Origin: JADMIH01 sp036399775
GTDB lineage: Bacteria; Chloroflexota; Chloroflexia; QHBQ01; JADMIH01
DNA: 64,000 nucleotides
Direction of reading: 5' to 3'
Assembly: GCA_036399775.1 (NCBI GenBank)
Contig: DASWMJ010000099.1
Coordinates: 9,677 to 73,676 of the forward strand
Shown here: in pieces, positions 26,586 to 34,479 of the stretch
How the letters are laid out: every line of letters begins with the position of its first letter
Numbering within the stretch: the first letter of the stretch is position 1
Notes under the pieces: model-generated
The model's database searches: none
The model's input: the letters and a program-made list of their open reading frames with translations, nothing else
What the model was told of the DNA's origin: nothing
Made by a program: the position numbers and the translations under genes

Positions 26586-27479
26586 GTGGTGGATAGGATT
26601 GCTTCGTTTAATATGGATAGAACTCAAAACTCAAAACTCAAAACTCAAAACTCGGTACGTCACCCTCGGAACAGTTTGAATGATTTGACGGGGCGGGAGT
26701 GGGTGCATTTTTTGGGTTCGGTGGAGGCTACGGCTTACCCTACTAAGGGGCCGCAGTCTTACGGGCATGCCTTGAGGCGAACCCACCCTTCGCCTAAACC
26801 GCCGCAGCTTATGAGGCGGATTGTGGAGTTTTTTACGCGGCGTGGGGAGTGGGTGTTGGACCCGTTTATGGGGGTGGGTGGGACGCTGCTGGGGTGCTCG
26901 CTTGCAGACCGGAACGCGGTGGGGTTGGAGTTGGAGGCGGGGTATATCGAGACGTATGGGAGGGTGGCGCGGGAGGAGGGTTTGCGGGCGCAGGTGGCTG
27001 TGCTGGCGGATGCGCGGCGGATGATGGAGCATGGAGAGGTGGCGGGGCGGACGTTTGATATGGTGCTGACGGACCCGCCTTATGGGGATATGATGGGGAG
27101 GCCGCAGAACGGGGAGAAGAAGAAGAGGACGGGGCGGGCGGACGCGACGCCTTTTACGGGCAGCCCGGCTGACCTAGGGAACCTGCCGTATGAGCAGTTT
27201 TTGGACGAGCTGACGGGGATAATGGGGACGGCGCTGGGGGTGCTCAAGCCGTCGGGGTATATGGTGGTGTTCGCTAAGGACTTGCAGCCTACGCAGGGGC
27301 ACCATAATATGCTGCACGCAGACGTGGTGATTAGGCTGTCGGGGTTGGAGGGGGTGGCGTATAGAGGGTGTAAGATTTGGTTCGACCAGACGCCCAGGTT
27401 GTACCCGTTTGGGTACCCTTACAGGTTTGTGGCTAACCAGTTGCACCAGTATATTTTGGTGTTCCAGAAGGTGGGATGA
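26586..27479 (+). CDS. DNA methyltransferase (N6-adenine or N4-cytosine type)
   Basis: A SAM-dependent DNA methyltransferase of the pfam01555 type. Motif I, VLDPFMGVGGTLLGC, precedes motif IV, LTDPPYGDMM. Domain sequence begins at about residue 30 (LNDLTGREWVHF), and the first 23 residues merely translate a run of the ACTCAAA heptamer repeat (QNSKLKTQNS). The start is therefore doubtful: GTG 26586, ATG 26613, or a TTG after the repeat are all possible. No endonuclease is nearby. The adjacent D12 methyltransferase on the same strand suggests they were acquired or are expressed together. Confidence 0.85.
   Translation: MVDRIASFNMDRTQNSKLKTQNSVRHPRNSLNDLTGREWVHFLGSVEATAYPTKGPQSYGHALRRTHPSPKPPQLMRRIVEFFTRRGEWVLDPFMGVGGTLLGCSLADRNAVGLELEAGYIETYGRVAREEGLRAQVAVLADARRMMEHGEVAGRTFDMVLTDPPYGDMMGRPQNGEKKKRTGRADATPFTGSPADLGNLPYEQFLDELTGIMGTALGVLKPSGYMVVFAKDLQPTQGHHNMLHADVVIRLSGLEGVAYRGCKIWFDQTPRLYPFGYPYRFVANQLHQYILVFQKVG
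26622..26655 (+). repeat. Heptamer tandem repeat (ACTCAAA) inside an ORF start
   Basis: Four to five copies of AACTCAA in tandem, lying within the open frame of the second methyltransferase and giving a QNSKLKTQNS peptide. Confidence 0.9.
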
Positions 27480-27494
27480 GCTATGAGTGGGCGG

Positions 27495-28058
27495 TTATCG
27501 CATATGGCGGGCCAACCATACACTCATCACAGTTGTGACTACCATGATAATGAAAAGGCCACCGGCTAGAACCCAGTCTGACCATTGCGTGGGCTTCATG
27601 AGCCAGGCGGAAAGACCTGTGAGCAGCATATTGAGCACGAGGAGAGCTGCTATTGCTCGGCACAAGCGTATTAGAGGTCTTATTATGGGTCGGCGCTTGC
27701 TAGCCTCAGAAATGGATGTGGGCGGCTCTTCGAGAGGCGCATAGGTGGCATAAACGGTATAAAGCAGGCCAAATGCAGCAAATAGCAAGGACCCTGTTGC
27801 TAAGGAAGCTTGGAACGCAATAGAGGGAAAATCAACCTGTGGAGGGGATTGAAGGAGATTAGAGACGAGGTAAGCCAGCATACCTGTGTACCCTGCCCAA
27901 AGTTGGGCAAATAGTCTGAGGCGGCAAGTAAGGGGCTGAATGGGGTGAAGAGACCGCGAAGGATAATGTGGATAAAAGAGGAGCAGAGCGGATACGATGA
28001 AGCGTCTAGAAGTTATAGCCTCGGAAGGCACGACCAGCACATGATGCGTCAAGCCCAA
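27495..28058 (-). CDS. Hypothetical four-helix membrane protein
   Basis: I do not recognise this family. The 187-residue product has about four membrane helices (near FIVSALLLFYPHY, LWAGYTGMLAYLVSNLL, SLATGSLLFAAFGLLYTVYA, IAALLVLNMLLTGLSAWLM, WVLAGGLFIIMVVTTVMSV). Its start is two bases from the stop of the upstream gene, so it is translated from the same transcript as the two genes at 28061 and 28521. Convergent with the methyltransferase gene at its 3' side. It could be the membrane-active part of a small cassette; that is speculation. Confidence 0.6.
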   Translation of the reverse strand: MGLTHHVLVVPSEAITSRRFIVSALLLFYPHYPSRSLHPIQPLTCRLRLFAQLWAGYTGMLAYLVSNLLQSPPQVDFPSIAFQASLATGSLLFAAFGLLYTVYATYAPLEEPPTSISEASKRRPIIRPLIRLCRAIAALLVLNMLLTGLSAWLMKPTQWSDWVLAGGLFIIMVVTTVMSVWLARHMR

Positions 28059-28060
28059 GC

Positions 28061-28492
28061 TCAGGAAGGGACAATTCTAAAGTGCGAGGCTATTGCTTCC
28101 ACGTTTCTAGCAATAAGGTGGGCGCGAGCAGAATCATCCAGTGGTTGGAAAATGTGCCCACCATCGTAGAACATGTGCCTACCCTCATCCTCATCGTGAG
28201 GGTACTTCTCACGGAACTTGGAGATAGCAGCAATGAGAGCGTCGGCTGCTTCTTCCGCCCGTTTATCAATTTCTGCTACTGTAAGCCTGTCCTTAGAAGC
28301 TACCATAGCATTGTTATTCCAGATATTATGTCGAACTGTAGGCAGGTTGTCACGGACGACGTCGCGCACGATTTCGCCTAGCCACACACCGAGCCTTACC
28401 ACTGTAGATTTCCTAACTCTAACAGTCCCGGTAATCCTAATATGCTGATCTGTAATCGGGCCGCTAGCCAGGTCTTCAGCACTATCGGCCAT
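28061..28492 (-). CDS. Hypothetical protein, middle gene of a three-gene cassette
   Basis: A 143-residue protein I do not recognise. It has a conserved-looking central part (VVRLGVWLGEIVRDVVRDNLP) and a C-terminal half rich in charged helix (VAEIDKRAEEAADALIAAISKF), then DEDEGRHMFYDGGHIFQPLDD. No membrane segment. It sits 28 bases after the upstream hypothetical gene and 2 bases before the membrane protein gene, which implies one operon. AGGAGG lies upstream of its ATG. Confidence 0.6.
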   Translation of the reverse strand: MADSAEDLASGPITDQHIRITGTVRVRKSTVVRLGVWLGEIVRDVVRDNLPTVRHNIWNNNAMVASKDRLTVAEIDKRAEEAADALIAAISKFREKYPHDEDEGRHMFYDGGHIFQPLDDSARAHLIARNVEAIASHFRIVPS

Positions 28493-28520
28493 CTAAAAAC
28501 CTCCTCGGCTCATTCATCCC

Positions 28521-28904
28521 TTAATCCCTCATTGCCTTCCAGGCTGCCCTAATACGGTCAAGTAGCCCAGGTTTCTTAATTGGGTGGCCGGTAATGTTTT
28601 GCCACTCCTTTTCAAATATGTAACGCGCCAGACAGCCCGCCAGATAGTTGCGCCATTTTTCCTGGGTGATTGGTGCGTCATAGAACCAATTACCAAACAT
28701 AACGCGATAAACGGGGACCTCCAGTAGAACCGTTTGGTAATCCTTTTCGCAATCCGTAGCAGTCGGCAGATTTGGTCTTAGTTTATCTATTTCTATGGCG
28801 TAGACAGTTCGAGCCATTGTTATTAGTTCAGAACGGTATTTCCTATAGTGGGTCAATATTCCATATGTGTTTAGGTTCTCTTCATCATACGGTTGCAAGG
28901 GCAT
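28521..28904 (-). CDS. Hypothetical protein, first gene of a three-gene cassette
   Basis: A 127-residue protein of unknown family with YDEENLNTYGILTHYRKYRSE at the N-terminus and WRNYLAGCLARYIFEKEWQ near the C-terminus. No signal peptide or membrane helix. It begins the cassette. The 258-base gap on its upstream side separates it from the dnaC-like gene and contains no visible gene. Confidence 0.55.
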   Translation of the reverse strand: MPLQPYDEENLNTYGILTHYRKYRSELITMARTVYAIEIDKLRPNLPTATDCEKDYQTVLLEVPVYRVMFGNWFYDAPITQEKWRNYLAGCLARYIFEKEWQNITGHPIKKPGLLDRIRAAWKAMRD

Positions 28905-29162
28905 AGGGCAAGACCCTCAGGCACAAGACTACTCAAGCTCATGTCAAAACCCTGTATGAAGTTACCGGGGCCGCAGGGTTGCTTTGGGGACGTAGCGAAA
29001 AGCTTAGAGTACATCATACACCTTACAGGACCTTATGTCAATAGGTAGGGCGAACATATGTCAACATATAGTTCAGCAGTAGCAATATCCGTACCCAGGG
29101 AAGTTACCTAGCAGCGCTTATTATTAAGACGTTTCGCCGTCTGAAAAGTTGCATTCGTGTGC

Positions 29163-30167
29163 CTAGCGACCTTGCGAGCCGTTTGTGCCGCGAGGGTTTT
29201 GTTGCGGCCTGCGGGCTTGAGACTGGCCCCTGGCCCCTGATCCCTGGCCCCTGTTTCCGAAGCGTGCGTCCATGCGGCGCATGCGGTAGTCTACTGCTTC
29301 TATGAATACAAAGCGGCAGAGGTCGGGGTCGCAGAGACGGGAGCGGATGCGGGGGTCTAGGGTGTCAAGGTCGCAGTTGGATGTAACGACGGTGGGGAGG
29401 CGGTTGTTGTAGCGGTAGTTGAAGATCTGGTAGAGTTTTTCTGCCGCCCAGGGGGTGGATTGCTCGGCTCCGAGGTCGTCTATAACGAGGAGGTAGACGG
29501 AGCGTATCTGCTCAAAGCGCTCATCGTACGTAACTTCGCTGTTGGGCGCAAAGGTGGCGCGCAAGTGGTGGAGGAGATCGGGCGCTACGGCGAAATAGAC
29601 CTGCATATGGTGGTCCTGGACGACGTGGTTGGCGATGGCAGCTGCCAGGTGGGTCTTGCCGGTGCCATAGCTCCCAAGAAGGAGAAGCCAGCCTTCGGGA
29701 TTGTCGGCGTAGGCTTTAGCGATTTTGTATGCGGTCTCGACACCTGGCACTTCGGGGTTGAAGTCGGCGAGTATCTTGGTCTGGAAGGCGTCGAGGTTGC
29801 TCAGGTGATATAGCTCTTCGAGGTTGCGCTGCTCGGTGGCGTGGGTGCGGCAGATGCAAGGGAATAGCTTGCCGAAGCGCGGGTCATGCACGGGCACGTC
29901 CATGCGGAGCCAACCCACGCCATGACACTGGCGGCAAACGTCCTCAGAGTGGCGGGAGCGGAGAGCGGAGTACGATTGCGGAGTGCGGAGTGCGGAATGC
30001 GGAATGGTTGGTTGTGCGATAGCCTCGGATTGGGCCTCCGCGCCATTCCGCATTCCGAGTTCCACATTCCGCGATTGGTTAGTCTGGGCGGAAGAGGAAG
30101 GCGTATTTGCCCTTTGTGTATTTGTCGGGATCGAGAGACCGTTCAGCAGGTCCCCTAGCTTTTCCAT
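29163..30167 (-). CDS. dnaC: DnaC/DnaI-like helicase loader ATPase
   Basis: A AAA+ helicase loader of 334 residues. Walker A GSYGTGKT and Walker B LLVIDDLGAE lie in the C-terminal half, followed by TVVTSNCDLDTLDPRIRSRL (sensor and arginine finger region). A zinc-finger-like CRQCHG...PCIC motif precedes the ATPase. It loads the DnaB helicase onto DNA. GGAGGG eight bases before the ATG supports the start at 30167, so the gene overlaps the dnaD-like gene by 89 bases. Residues about 30-75 and about 305-315 translate heptamer tandem repeats, which have been inserted without breaking the frame. Confidence 0.88.
   Translation of the reverse strand: MEKLGDLLNGLSIPTNTQRANTPSSSAQTNQSRNVELGMRNGAEAQSEAIAQPTIPHSALRTPQSYSALRSRHSEDVCRQCHGVGWLRMDVPVHDPRFGKLFPCICRTHATEQRNLEELYHLSNLDAFQTKILADFNPEVPGVETAYKIAKAYADNPEGWLLLLGSYGTGKTHLAAAIANHVVQDHHMQVYFAVAPDLLHHLRATFAPNSEVTYDERFEQIRSVYLLVIDDLGAEQSTPWAAEKLYQIFNYRYNNRLPTVVTSNCDLDTLDPRIRSRLCDPDLCRFVFIEAVDYRMRRMDARFGNRGQGSGARGQSQARRPQQNPRGTNGSQGR
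29225..29252 (-). repeat. Heptamer repeat within dnaC 3' end (GGCCCCT)
   Basis: GGCCCCT, GGCCCCT, GATCCCT, GGCCCCT in tandem inside the coding sequence, giving a GQGSGARGQ segment in the C-terminal tail of the loader. Confidence 0.85.
29965..30072 (-). repeat. Inverted heptamer repeat within dnaC 5' end
   Basis: GCGGAGT/GCGGAAT heptamers (29965-30006) face an inverted set (30043-30072, ATTCCGC units). The frame stays open through the insertion, which encodes a low-complexity linker (residues about 30-75) before the zinc motif of the loader. Confidence 0.85.
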
Positions 30168-30882
30168 TGTCTTTACCCTCCGATGACCATCTTTCCAGGA
30201 TGCGTTCTATGTAGCGCCAATTGCGTTTGTTGTTGGTGACGGCCTCCTCGAAGGCGGCCTCTATCCATTCCATCGGGTAGCGCCCCTCGGCGTCTTGCAG
30301 GCGTTCGGCCAGGATGGGGGTGAGGAGGCCGATGTTCTGCTCGTAGAGAGCGTAGATGCTGGGGCGTTCGGCAACGACGCGGATTTTGTGATTTGGAATT
30401 TCGGATTGCGAATTTAGAAAACCGTTGGGTTGCGGCTGGCTTACCAGTGGTGTGCCTTCTACGTCTATCTGGCCTTTGCTGAGGGCATCTATCCAGGTGC
30501 GGTTGTCGCGGGTGTTGAGCATGTACCATTGCTCTACGCGGCCTTCGGTGAAATCTGTGGGTTCTTCTCGGACCCAGATTTGCAGGAGTGTACCCCTGGC
30601 TACGGCTAGCTCCAGGCCTTCGCGCAAGGCCTCTCCGTGGGGGCGGGGGCCTTTGCAGCGGGCGAGGGCGGCGCGCAGGGGGTCGCTGGCCTCCAATTCT
30701 TCCAGGCCTGCCATGCGGGGGGAGGTGCCGTTTGGGCCGCTGCGGGCGAGCCGCCAGAAGAGGTAGAGGGTGACTTTCATTTCGAGCATGGAGGTGATGG
30801 AGGGGAGGATGTCCTCGAAGAAGCCCTCCGGCACGCGGACGGTCTTTTGGCGGTCTGTTGAGAATCCGATGAAAGGTTTCAT
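30079..30882 (-). CDS. DnaD-like primosome protein
   Basis: A 267-residue protein with an N-terminal winged-helix region (DILPSITSMLEMKVTLYLFWRL) and a C-terminal DnaD-type helix set (LLTPILAERLQDAEGRYPMEWI, then FEEAVTNNKRNWRYIERILERW), ending in LDPDKYTKGKYAFLF, the usual DnaD tail. DnaD-family proteins connect the initiation site to the DnaB loader. It lies between dnaB and the dnaC-like gene, overlapping the latter by 89 bases. A heptamer repeat (30379-30417) encodes a NSQSEIPNHKIR insertion in its middle. No Shine-Dalgarno is present before the ATG at 30882, because the upstream bases are a GTCAGTG tandem array. Confidence 0.82.
   Translation of the reverse strand: MKPFIGFSTDRQKTVRVPEGFFEDILPSITSMLEMKVTLYLFWRLARSGPNGTSPRMAGLEELEASDPLRAALARCKGPRPHGEALREGLELAVARGTLLQIWVREEPTDFTEGRVEQWYMLNTRDNRTWIDALSKGQIDVEGTPLVSQPQPNGFLNSQSEIPNHKIRVVAERPSIYALYEQNIGLLTPILAERLQDAEGRYPMEWIEAAFEEAVTNNKRNWRYIERILERWSSEGKDNGKARGPAERSLDPDKYTKGKYAFLFRPD
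30379..30417 (-). repeat. Heptamer repeat within the dnaD-like gene
   Basis: Degenerate heptamers of the type TGTGATT, TGGAATT, TCGGATT, GCGAATT, in frame, giving the NSQSEIPNHKIR segment. Confidence 0.75.
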
Positions 30883-30883
30883 A

Positions 30884-30957
30884 GTCAGTGGTCAGTGGTC
30901 AGTGGTCAGTGGTCAGTTCAGAGATACTCTGGTCACTGATCACTGGTCACTGACCAC
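30884..30957. repeat. Inverted GTCAGTG heptamer array between dnaB and dnaD-like
   Basis: Five GTCAGTG units (30884-30918) face an inverted set (30929-30957, GGTCACTG units). The array fills the entire gap between the dnaB stop and the dnaD-like ATG, so the intercistronic region is a large hairpin with no ribosome-binding site. Confidence 0.9.
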
Positions 30958-30960
30958 TCG

Positions 30961-33606
30961 TCATGGTTCTTGGCGGTAGACTTCCAGGTCGGTGAATTTG
31001 GTGGTTTGGCTGAAGAAGCGTAACGGGACGGTTGCCAGGGGGCCGTTGCGGTGCTTGGATATGTGGATTTCGGCTATGCCCTTCTTTTCGGACTCCTGGT
31101 TGTACATTTCCTCGCGGTGGATGAACATTACTATGTCTGCGTCTTGCTCGATGCTGTTATGGGCCAGTATGTCGGCTGCGACGAAGTTGTGTAGCTCGTC
31201 TACTGTCAGGTCGTAGACTTCGGCTTCGCCGTCGGGTTCGATGGAGGTTATTTCGTCCCAGTAGACGTCGCTTTGGGCCAGGCGCGCCAGGCTGTCGGAT
31301 TGGACGGCGCGGGCCAGGCGGGTGGCACGCTCACGGCTGACGTTTTGCTTGTACAGGGCTGTGCCGCAGTAGGAGTTACCGAGAGCGGCTTGCATCTGGC
31401 GGGAGGTTATACCTGCCGTTTGCATGGCGGGTACGGCCATGAGCCGCCACACTTCGCGGGGTAGCACGTCGCGGTTGGTGTTGGCGACGCGGGTTATCAG
31501 GTAGTCGAGGATTGCCAGGCGGTGCTCGGCCTTGCTGGTGCCAAGCGCGCCGATGTCATAGAGGAAGCGTTCTATGTCGCGCTTACCGTCTACTACTACA
31601 TGATACTGGTCGCGGCCCTTGCCTGACTGGCCGATTCTGTGGAGAGTGGCGTTGATGCTCAGGCGAAGCAGGAGGGACTGGACGTTGCGGGCTAGCTCCT
31701 GACTGCTTGAGGCATAGTAGATAGTGGGTTGGGAATGCGCGGCGCTGCCCATATGGATGCAGCCATCTGTGGACCAGAGGTGGCGCAGGAAAGTGGCGAT
31801 GGCGGGTGCGGGCTGGGTGAAGACTCTTTCAGGCACGCGCTTCTGGTGGGAGCGGAGGTTGAATATGCCCATGCCGTCGAGCCATGCTGCTACGGGATTG
31901 CGAACTCCGTGCGTCAGGTGATATGAGGCAGCTATATAGACCTGATACCAATCGCGCTCGCGCTGTATACGGGGCTTGACGGCATCTCTGAATACTTCAG
32001 TAGCGAGGGCGGCTACCGTTTCTGCCAGGGTCAAGTCGTTGGTTGTGTAGTGAATTGGCGAGCGGGCCAGGGTGCAGCCATCGCCTATGAGGTGGCCCAG
32101 GAGGGCAAGCTCGGCGTCGGGCATGGAGGGTTCGGCGGGGCCGGGGAGCTGCCTGGGGAGGGCGATGCGCGTGGCGGGCGCTAGCTCATCGAGGCGTTGC
32201 CAGCCCTGTAGGGTGAGAAACTTGTGGTTGGCGGTAGCTCGTATGGTGCGGCCCAGGCGGGTTGAGAGTTTGTAGACGGGCTTGGTGCCTGTGGCGAAGG
32301 CTTTGAGGACGGGGCGAGGCTCAAGCTGCCATGTGTCGGTGTTGAGTGCGAGAACGCGGAAGCCGAAACCTCCGACGAGTTGCTCTATGGGGCGGTAGAC
32401 GCCTTCATCGGGGAGGTAGATGGGCGTTTCACCCGCCAGGCAGCCCGACTCACGAAGGTCGGAGAGGATGGGGACGTGGCTGGTGCGGCTCTCTACGGCA
32501 CGGGATAGCTGAGCGCAGGCGATTATGGGCACGTTTATTTCGCGGGCAAGCATTTTGAGGTTGCGGCTGATCTCGGAGACTTCCTGCACGCGGTTGCCGT
32601 CTTTGCGGGCGCTGCCCTGCATGAGTTGGAGGTAGTCTATTATTATCAGGTCCACGCCTACTTCGGCTTCGAGGCGGCGGGCTTTGGAGCGTACTTCGTG
32701 GATGTTGAGGCCGGCGCTGTCGTCTATGTAGATGGGCATCTGGGCGAGGCGGCCAATGGCATCGGAGACGAGGTGCCACTCGTCGTCGTTGAGGTAGCCG
32801 AGGCGCAGGGATTGGCTGTCCACGCCTGTCTCTACGGCCAGGAGGCGCTGTACTAGCTGCTCGCGGCTCATTTCCAGGGAGAATACGCCCACGCGCTTGT
32901 TGCGGGGAGGCATGGCGGCGTTGTGGGCTATGCCGAGGACGAGGCTGGTCTTTCCGATGCCCGGACGGGCTGCCACAATTATCAGGTCGCTGCGTTGGAG
33001 GCCGCCGGTTACTTCGTCCAGGTCGTGGAAGCCGGTGGGCACGCCGACTACGGTGCCGGGGTTATGCTGGATCGACTCGATGCGGTCGTAGTATTCGTTC
33101 AGGACCTGCTCTATGGAGGCGAACTCTTTCGTGGAGGTGCGCTGGGAGACGTTGAAAAGGAGCTGCTCTGCTTTGTCCAGGACGTTGGCTACGTCGTGCT
33201 CATCGGAGTATCCCAGGGCTGCTATCTCACCGCCTGCCGAAATGAGGCGGCGCAGGACGGAAGCGCGCTCGACTATGTGAGCGTAGTATTCGATGTGGAC
33301 GGCGGTGGGGGTGCGGTTGACTAGGCTGATGAGGTAGCTATAGCCGCCCAACGAGTCCAGGCGTCCAGCGCGTTCAAGTTCGGAGGCCAGGGTGACGGTG
33401 TCGGGGGGTTCGCGGCGAGCGTAGAGGTCGAGCACGGCGGCGTAAATCCAGCCGTGAGCCTCGCGGTAGAAATCGTCGGCTCGCAGGAAAGGGGCGATCT
33501 TGATGATCGCATCGCGTTCGAGAAGGAGAGACCCCAGGACCGCCTCTTCGGCGGCGAGGTCGTAGGGCACGGGGCGCTCTACCCTCTCAGGTATAGCCAG
33601 GGCCAT
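30961..33606 (-). CDS. dnaB: Replicative DNA helicase DnaB with intein
   Basis: The 881-residue precursor contains a DnaB helicase split by a 429-residue intein. The N-terminal domain is at 1-110 and the RecA-like domain has Walker A AARPGIGKT (about 212-220) and IIIDYLQLM as Walker B. The intein begins at Cys389 after LRESG and ends HN817, and the extein resumes SIEQDADIVMF at Ser818. After splicing the helicase is about 452 residues, the normal length. It unwinds DNA at the replication fork with the loader and DnaD-like protein encoded downstream. The rplI gene lies upstream, separated by a heptamer inverted repeat. Confidence 0.95.
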   Translation of the reverse strand: MALAIPERVERPVPYDLAAEEAVLGSLLLERDAIIKIAPFLRADDFYREAHGWIYAAVLDLYARREPPDTVTLASELERAGRLDSLGGYSYLISLVNRTPTAVHIEYYAHIVERASVLRRLISAGGEIAALGYSDEHDVANVLDKAEQLLFNVSQRTSTKEFASIEQVLNEYYDRIESIQHNPGTVVGVPTGFHDLDEVTGGLQRSDLIIVAARPGIGKTSLVLGIAHNAAMPPRNKRVGVFSLEMSREQLVQRLLAVETGVDSQSLRLGYLNDDEWHLVSDAIGRLAQMPIYIDDSAGLNIHEVRSKARRLEAEVGVDLIIIDYLQLMQGSARKDGNRVQEVSEISRNLKMLAREINVPIIACAQLSRAVESRTSHVPILSDLRESGCLAGETPIYLPDEGVYRPIEQLVGGFGFRVLALNTDTWQLEPRPVLKAFATGTKPVYKLSTRLGRTIRATANHKFLTLQGWQRLDELAPATRIALPRQLPGPAEPSMPDAELALLGHLIGDGCTLARSPIHYTTNDLTLAETVAALATEVFRDAVKPRIQRERDWYQVYIAASYHLTHGVRNPVAAWLDGMGIFNLRSHQKRVPERVFTQPAPAIATFLRHLWSTDGCIHMGSAAHSQPTIYYASSSQELARNVQSLLLRLSINATLHRIGQSGKGRDQYHVVVDGKRDIERFLYDIGALGTSKAEHRLAILDYLITRVANTNRDVLPREVWRLMAVPAMQTAGITSRQMQAALGNSYCGTALYKQNVSRERATRLARAVQSDSLARLAQSDVYWDEITSIEPDGEAEVYDLTVDELHNFVAADILAHNSIEQDADIVMFIHREEMYNQESEKKGIAEIHISKHRNGPLATVPLRFFSQTTKFTDLEVYRQEP
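31156..32442 (-). other. Intein in DnaB with LAGLIDADG endonuclease
   Basis: A 429-residue intein (residues 389-817 of the precursor) inserted at the conserved LRESG/SIEQDAD site, the same site used by the cyanobacterial Ssp and mycobacterial DnaB inteins. The splicing block LGRTIRATANHKFLT matches block B. The ends are Cys389 and His-Asn817, with Ser818 as the downstream nucleophile. Between the splicing halves there are two LAGLIDADG-like motifs (LLGHLIGDGC and FLRHLWSTDG), so it is a homing endonuclease-bearing intein. The LDELAPATRIALPRQL region and the closing VYDLTVDELHNFVAADILAHN block split in two are clearly Ssp-DnaB-like. Confidence 0.93.
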
Positions 33607-33712
33607 ATGGGTGCTACCTCAAGCGTTTATAGCAGACTCAAAAACAGACTCTAAGTACTAATTCGCTCTCACTATTGCTACAGCCTCGAGATTGTAGCAC
33701 CAGAGAATTCTT

Positions 33713-33793
33713 GGATTTTAGATTTTAGATTTAGGATTTTAGATTTTTGGGCTGAGGTTTCAATCTAAAATCTAAAATCCTAAATCTAAAATT
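33713..33793. repeat. Inverted GATTTTA heptamer array after rplI
   Basis: GATTTTA-type heptamers (33713-33746) face an inverted set (33762-33793, AATCTAAAATC units). It directly follows the rplI stop and may act as its terminator. Confidence 0.85.
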
Positions 33794-33794
33794 G

Positions 33795-34355
33795 TTATGT
33801 TGGGTTGGCTTCGGACTGGGCCTCGGCTTCGGCCTCGGTGGCGGGGGCGGCTTCGGCTGCGGCGGTGGCCGTTTCGCCTGCCGCGGATTCCTTGCCGGTC
33901 GCGCCTGCTGCCTCCGGGACTACCTCTATGTTGATCTTGGCCGAGAAGCCGCCGCCCAGGTCGGCTGTCGCGCCGTAGGTGCCTGTGCGGTGGATGGCCT
34001 CGTCCAGCTCGATCTTGCGGCGGTCTATGGTTATGCCGTGCTGAGCGGCGAGGGCGTCGGCTATATCAAGGGCCGTGATGGAGCCGTAGAGGCGATTTTC
34101 TGAGCCGACACGTGCACGGATAAGGACCGACTTGCCTTCGATAGCGGAGGCGCTCTTCTGAAGCTCTTCGCGGACCTTGTTGGCTTTGCGGGCGTACACC
34201 TCCGCCTGGGCCTCGGCCTGCTTTACGGAACCGCGCGTGGCGGCGACTGCGAGCTTCTTGGGGAGCAGGAAGTTGCGGGCGTACCCGTCGGCTACTTCCT
34301 TGATGGCGCCCGCGTCTCCCAGACCCGGCACCGTCTGTGTCAAAATTATTTTCAT
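33795..34355 (-). CDS. rplI: Ribosomal protein bL9
   Basis: The 186-residue product starts MKIILTQTVPGLGDAGAIKEV and continues with YARNFLLPKKLAV, the L9 N-terminal signature, then a long helix and a C-terminal domain ending in INIEVVPE. L9 binds 23S rRNA and connects to the L1 stalk. An Ala/Glu-rich tail of about 35 residues follows, which is longer than usual. The ATG at 34355 is preferred to the longer frame at 34454 because it begins exactly at the L9 start. An extended -10 promoter lies about 45 bases upstream. dnaB follows in the same direction. Confidence 0.95.
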   Translation of the reverse strand: MKIILTQTVPGLGDAGAIKEVADGYARNFLLPKKLAVAATRGSVKQAEAQAEVYARKANKVREELQKSASAIEGKSVLIRARVGSENRLYGSITALDIADALAAQHGITIDRRKIELDEAIHRTGTYGATADLGGGFSAKINIEVVPEAAGATGKESAAGETATAAAEAAPATEAEAEAQSEANPT

Positions 34356-34398
34356 CCTGGGTGATTGCTCTCTCTCATTGAAGTCAAGGCGTGAGTCC

Positions 34399-34424
34399 TT
34401 GCCTTGCATTATACCACAAGGGTC
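34399..34424 (-). promoter_or_regulatory. Extended -10 promoter of rplI
   Basis: TATAAT (34408-34413 on the minus strand) is preceded by TGG, giving an extended -10 element; the -35 region is weak. Transcription would start near 34401, about 45 bases before the rplI ATG. Confidence 0.6.
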
Positions 34425-34479
34425 CTGGGGTATAGAAATACACGGCGGTTCCACAGTGTCTACACGTTTAGAGGTTTTT

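Noticed and set aside
29163..34355. Replication cluster as a prophage
   Set aside because: rplI-dnaB order and the DnaC/DnaD-like partners are typical of the chromosome, and no integrase, capsid or terminase genes are present.
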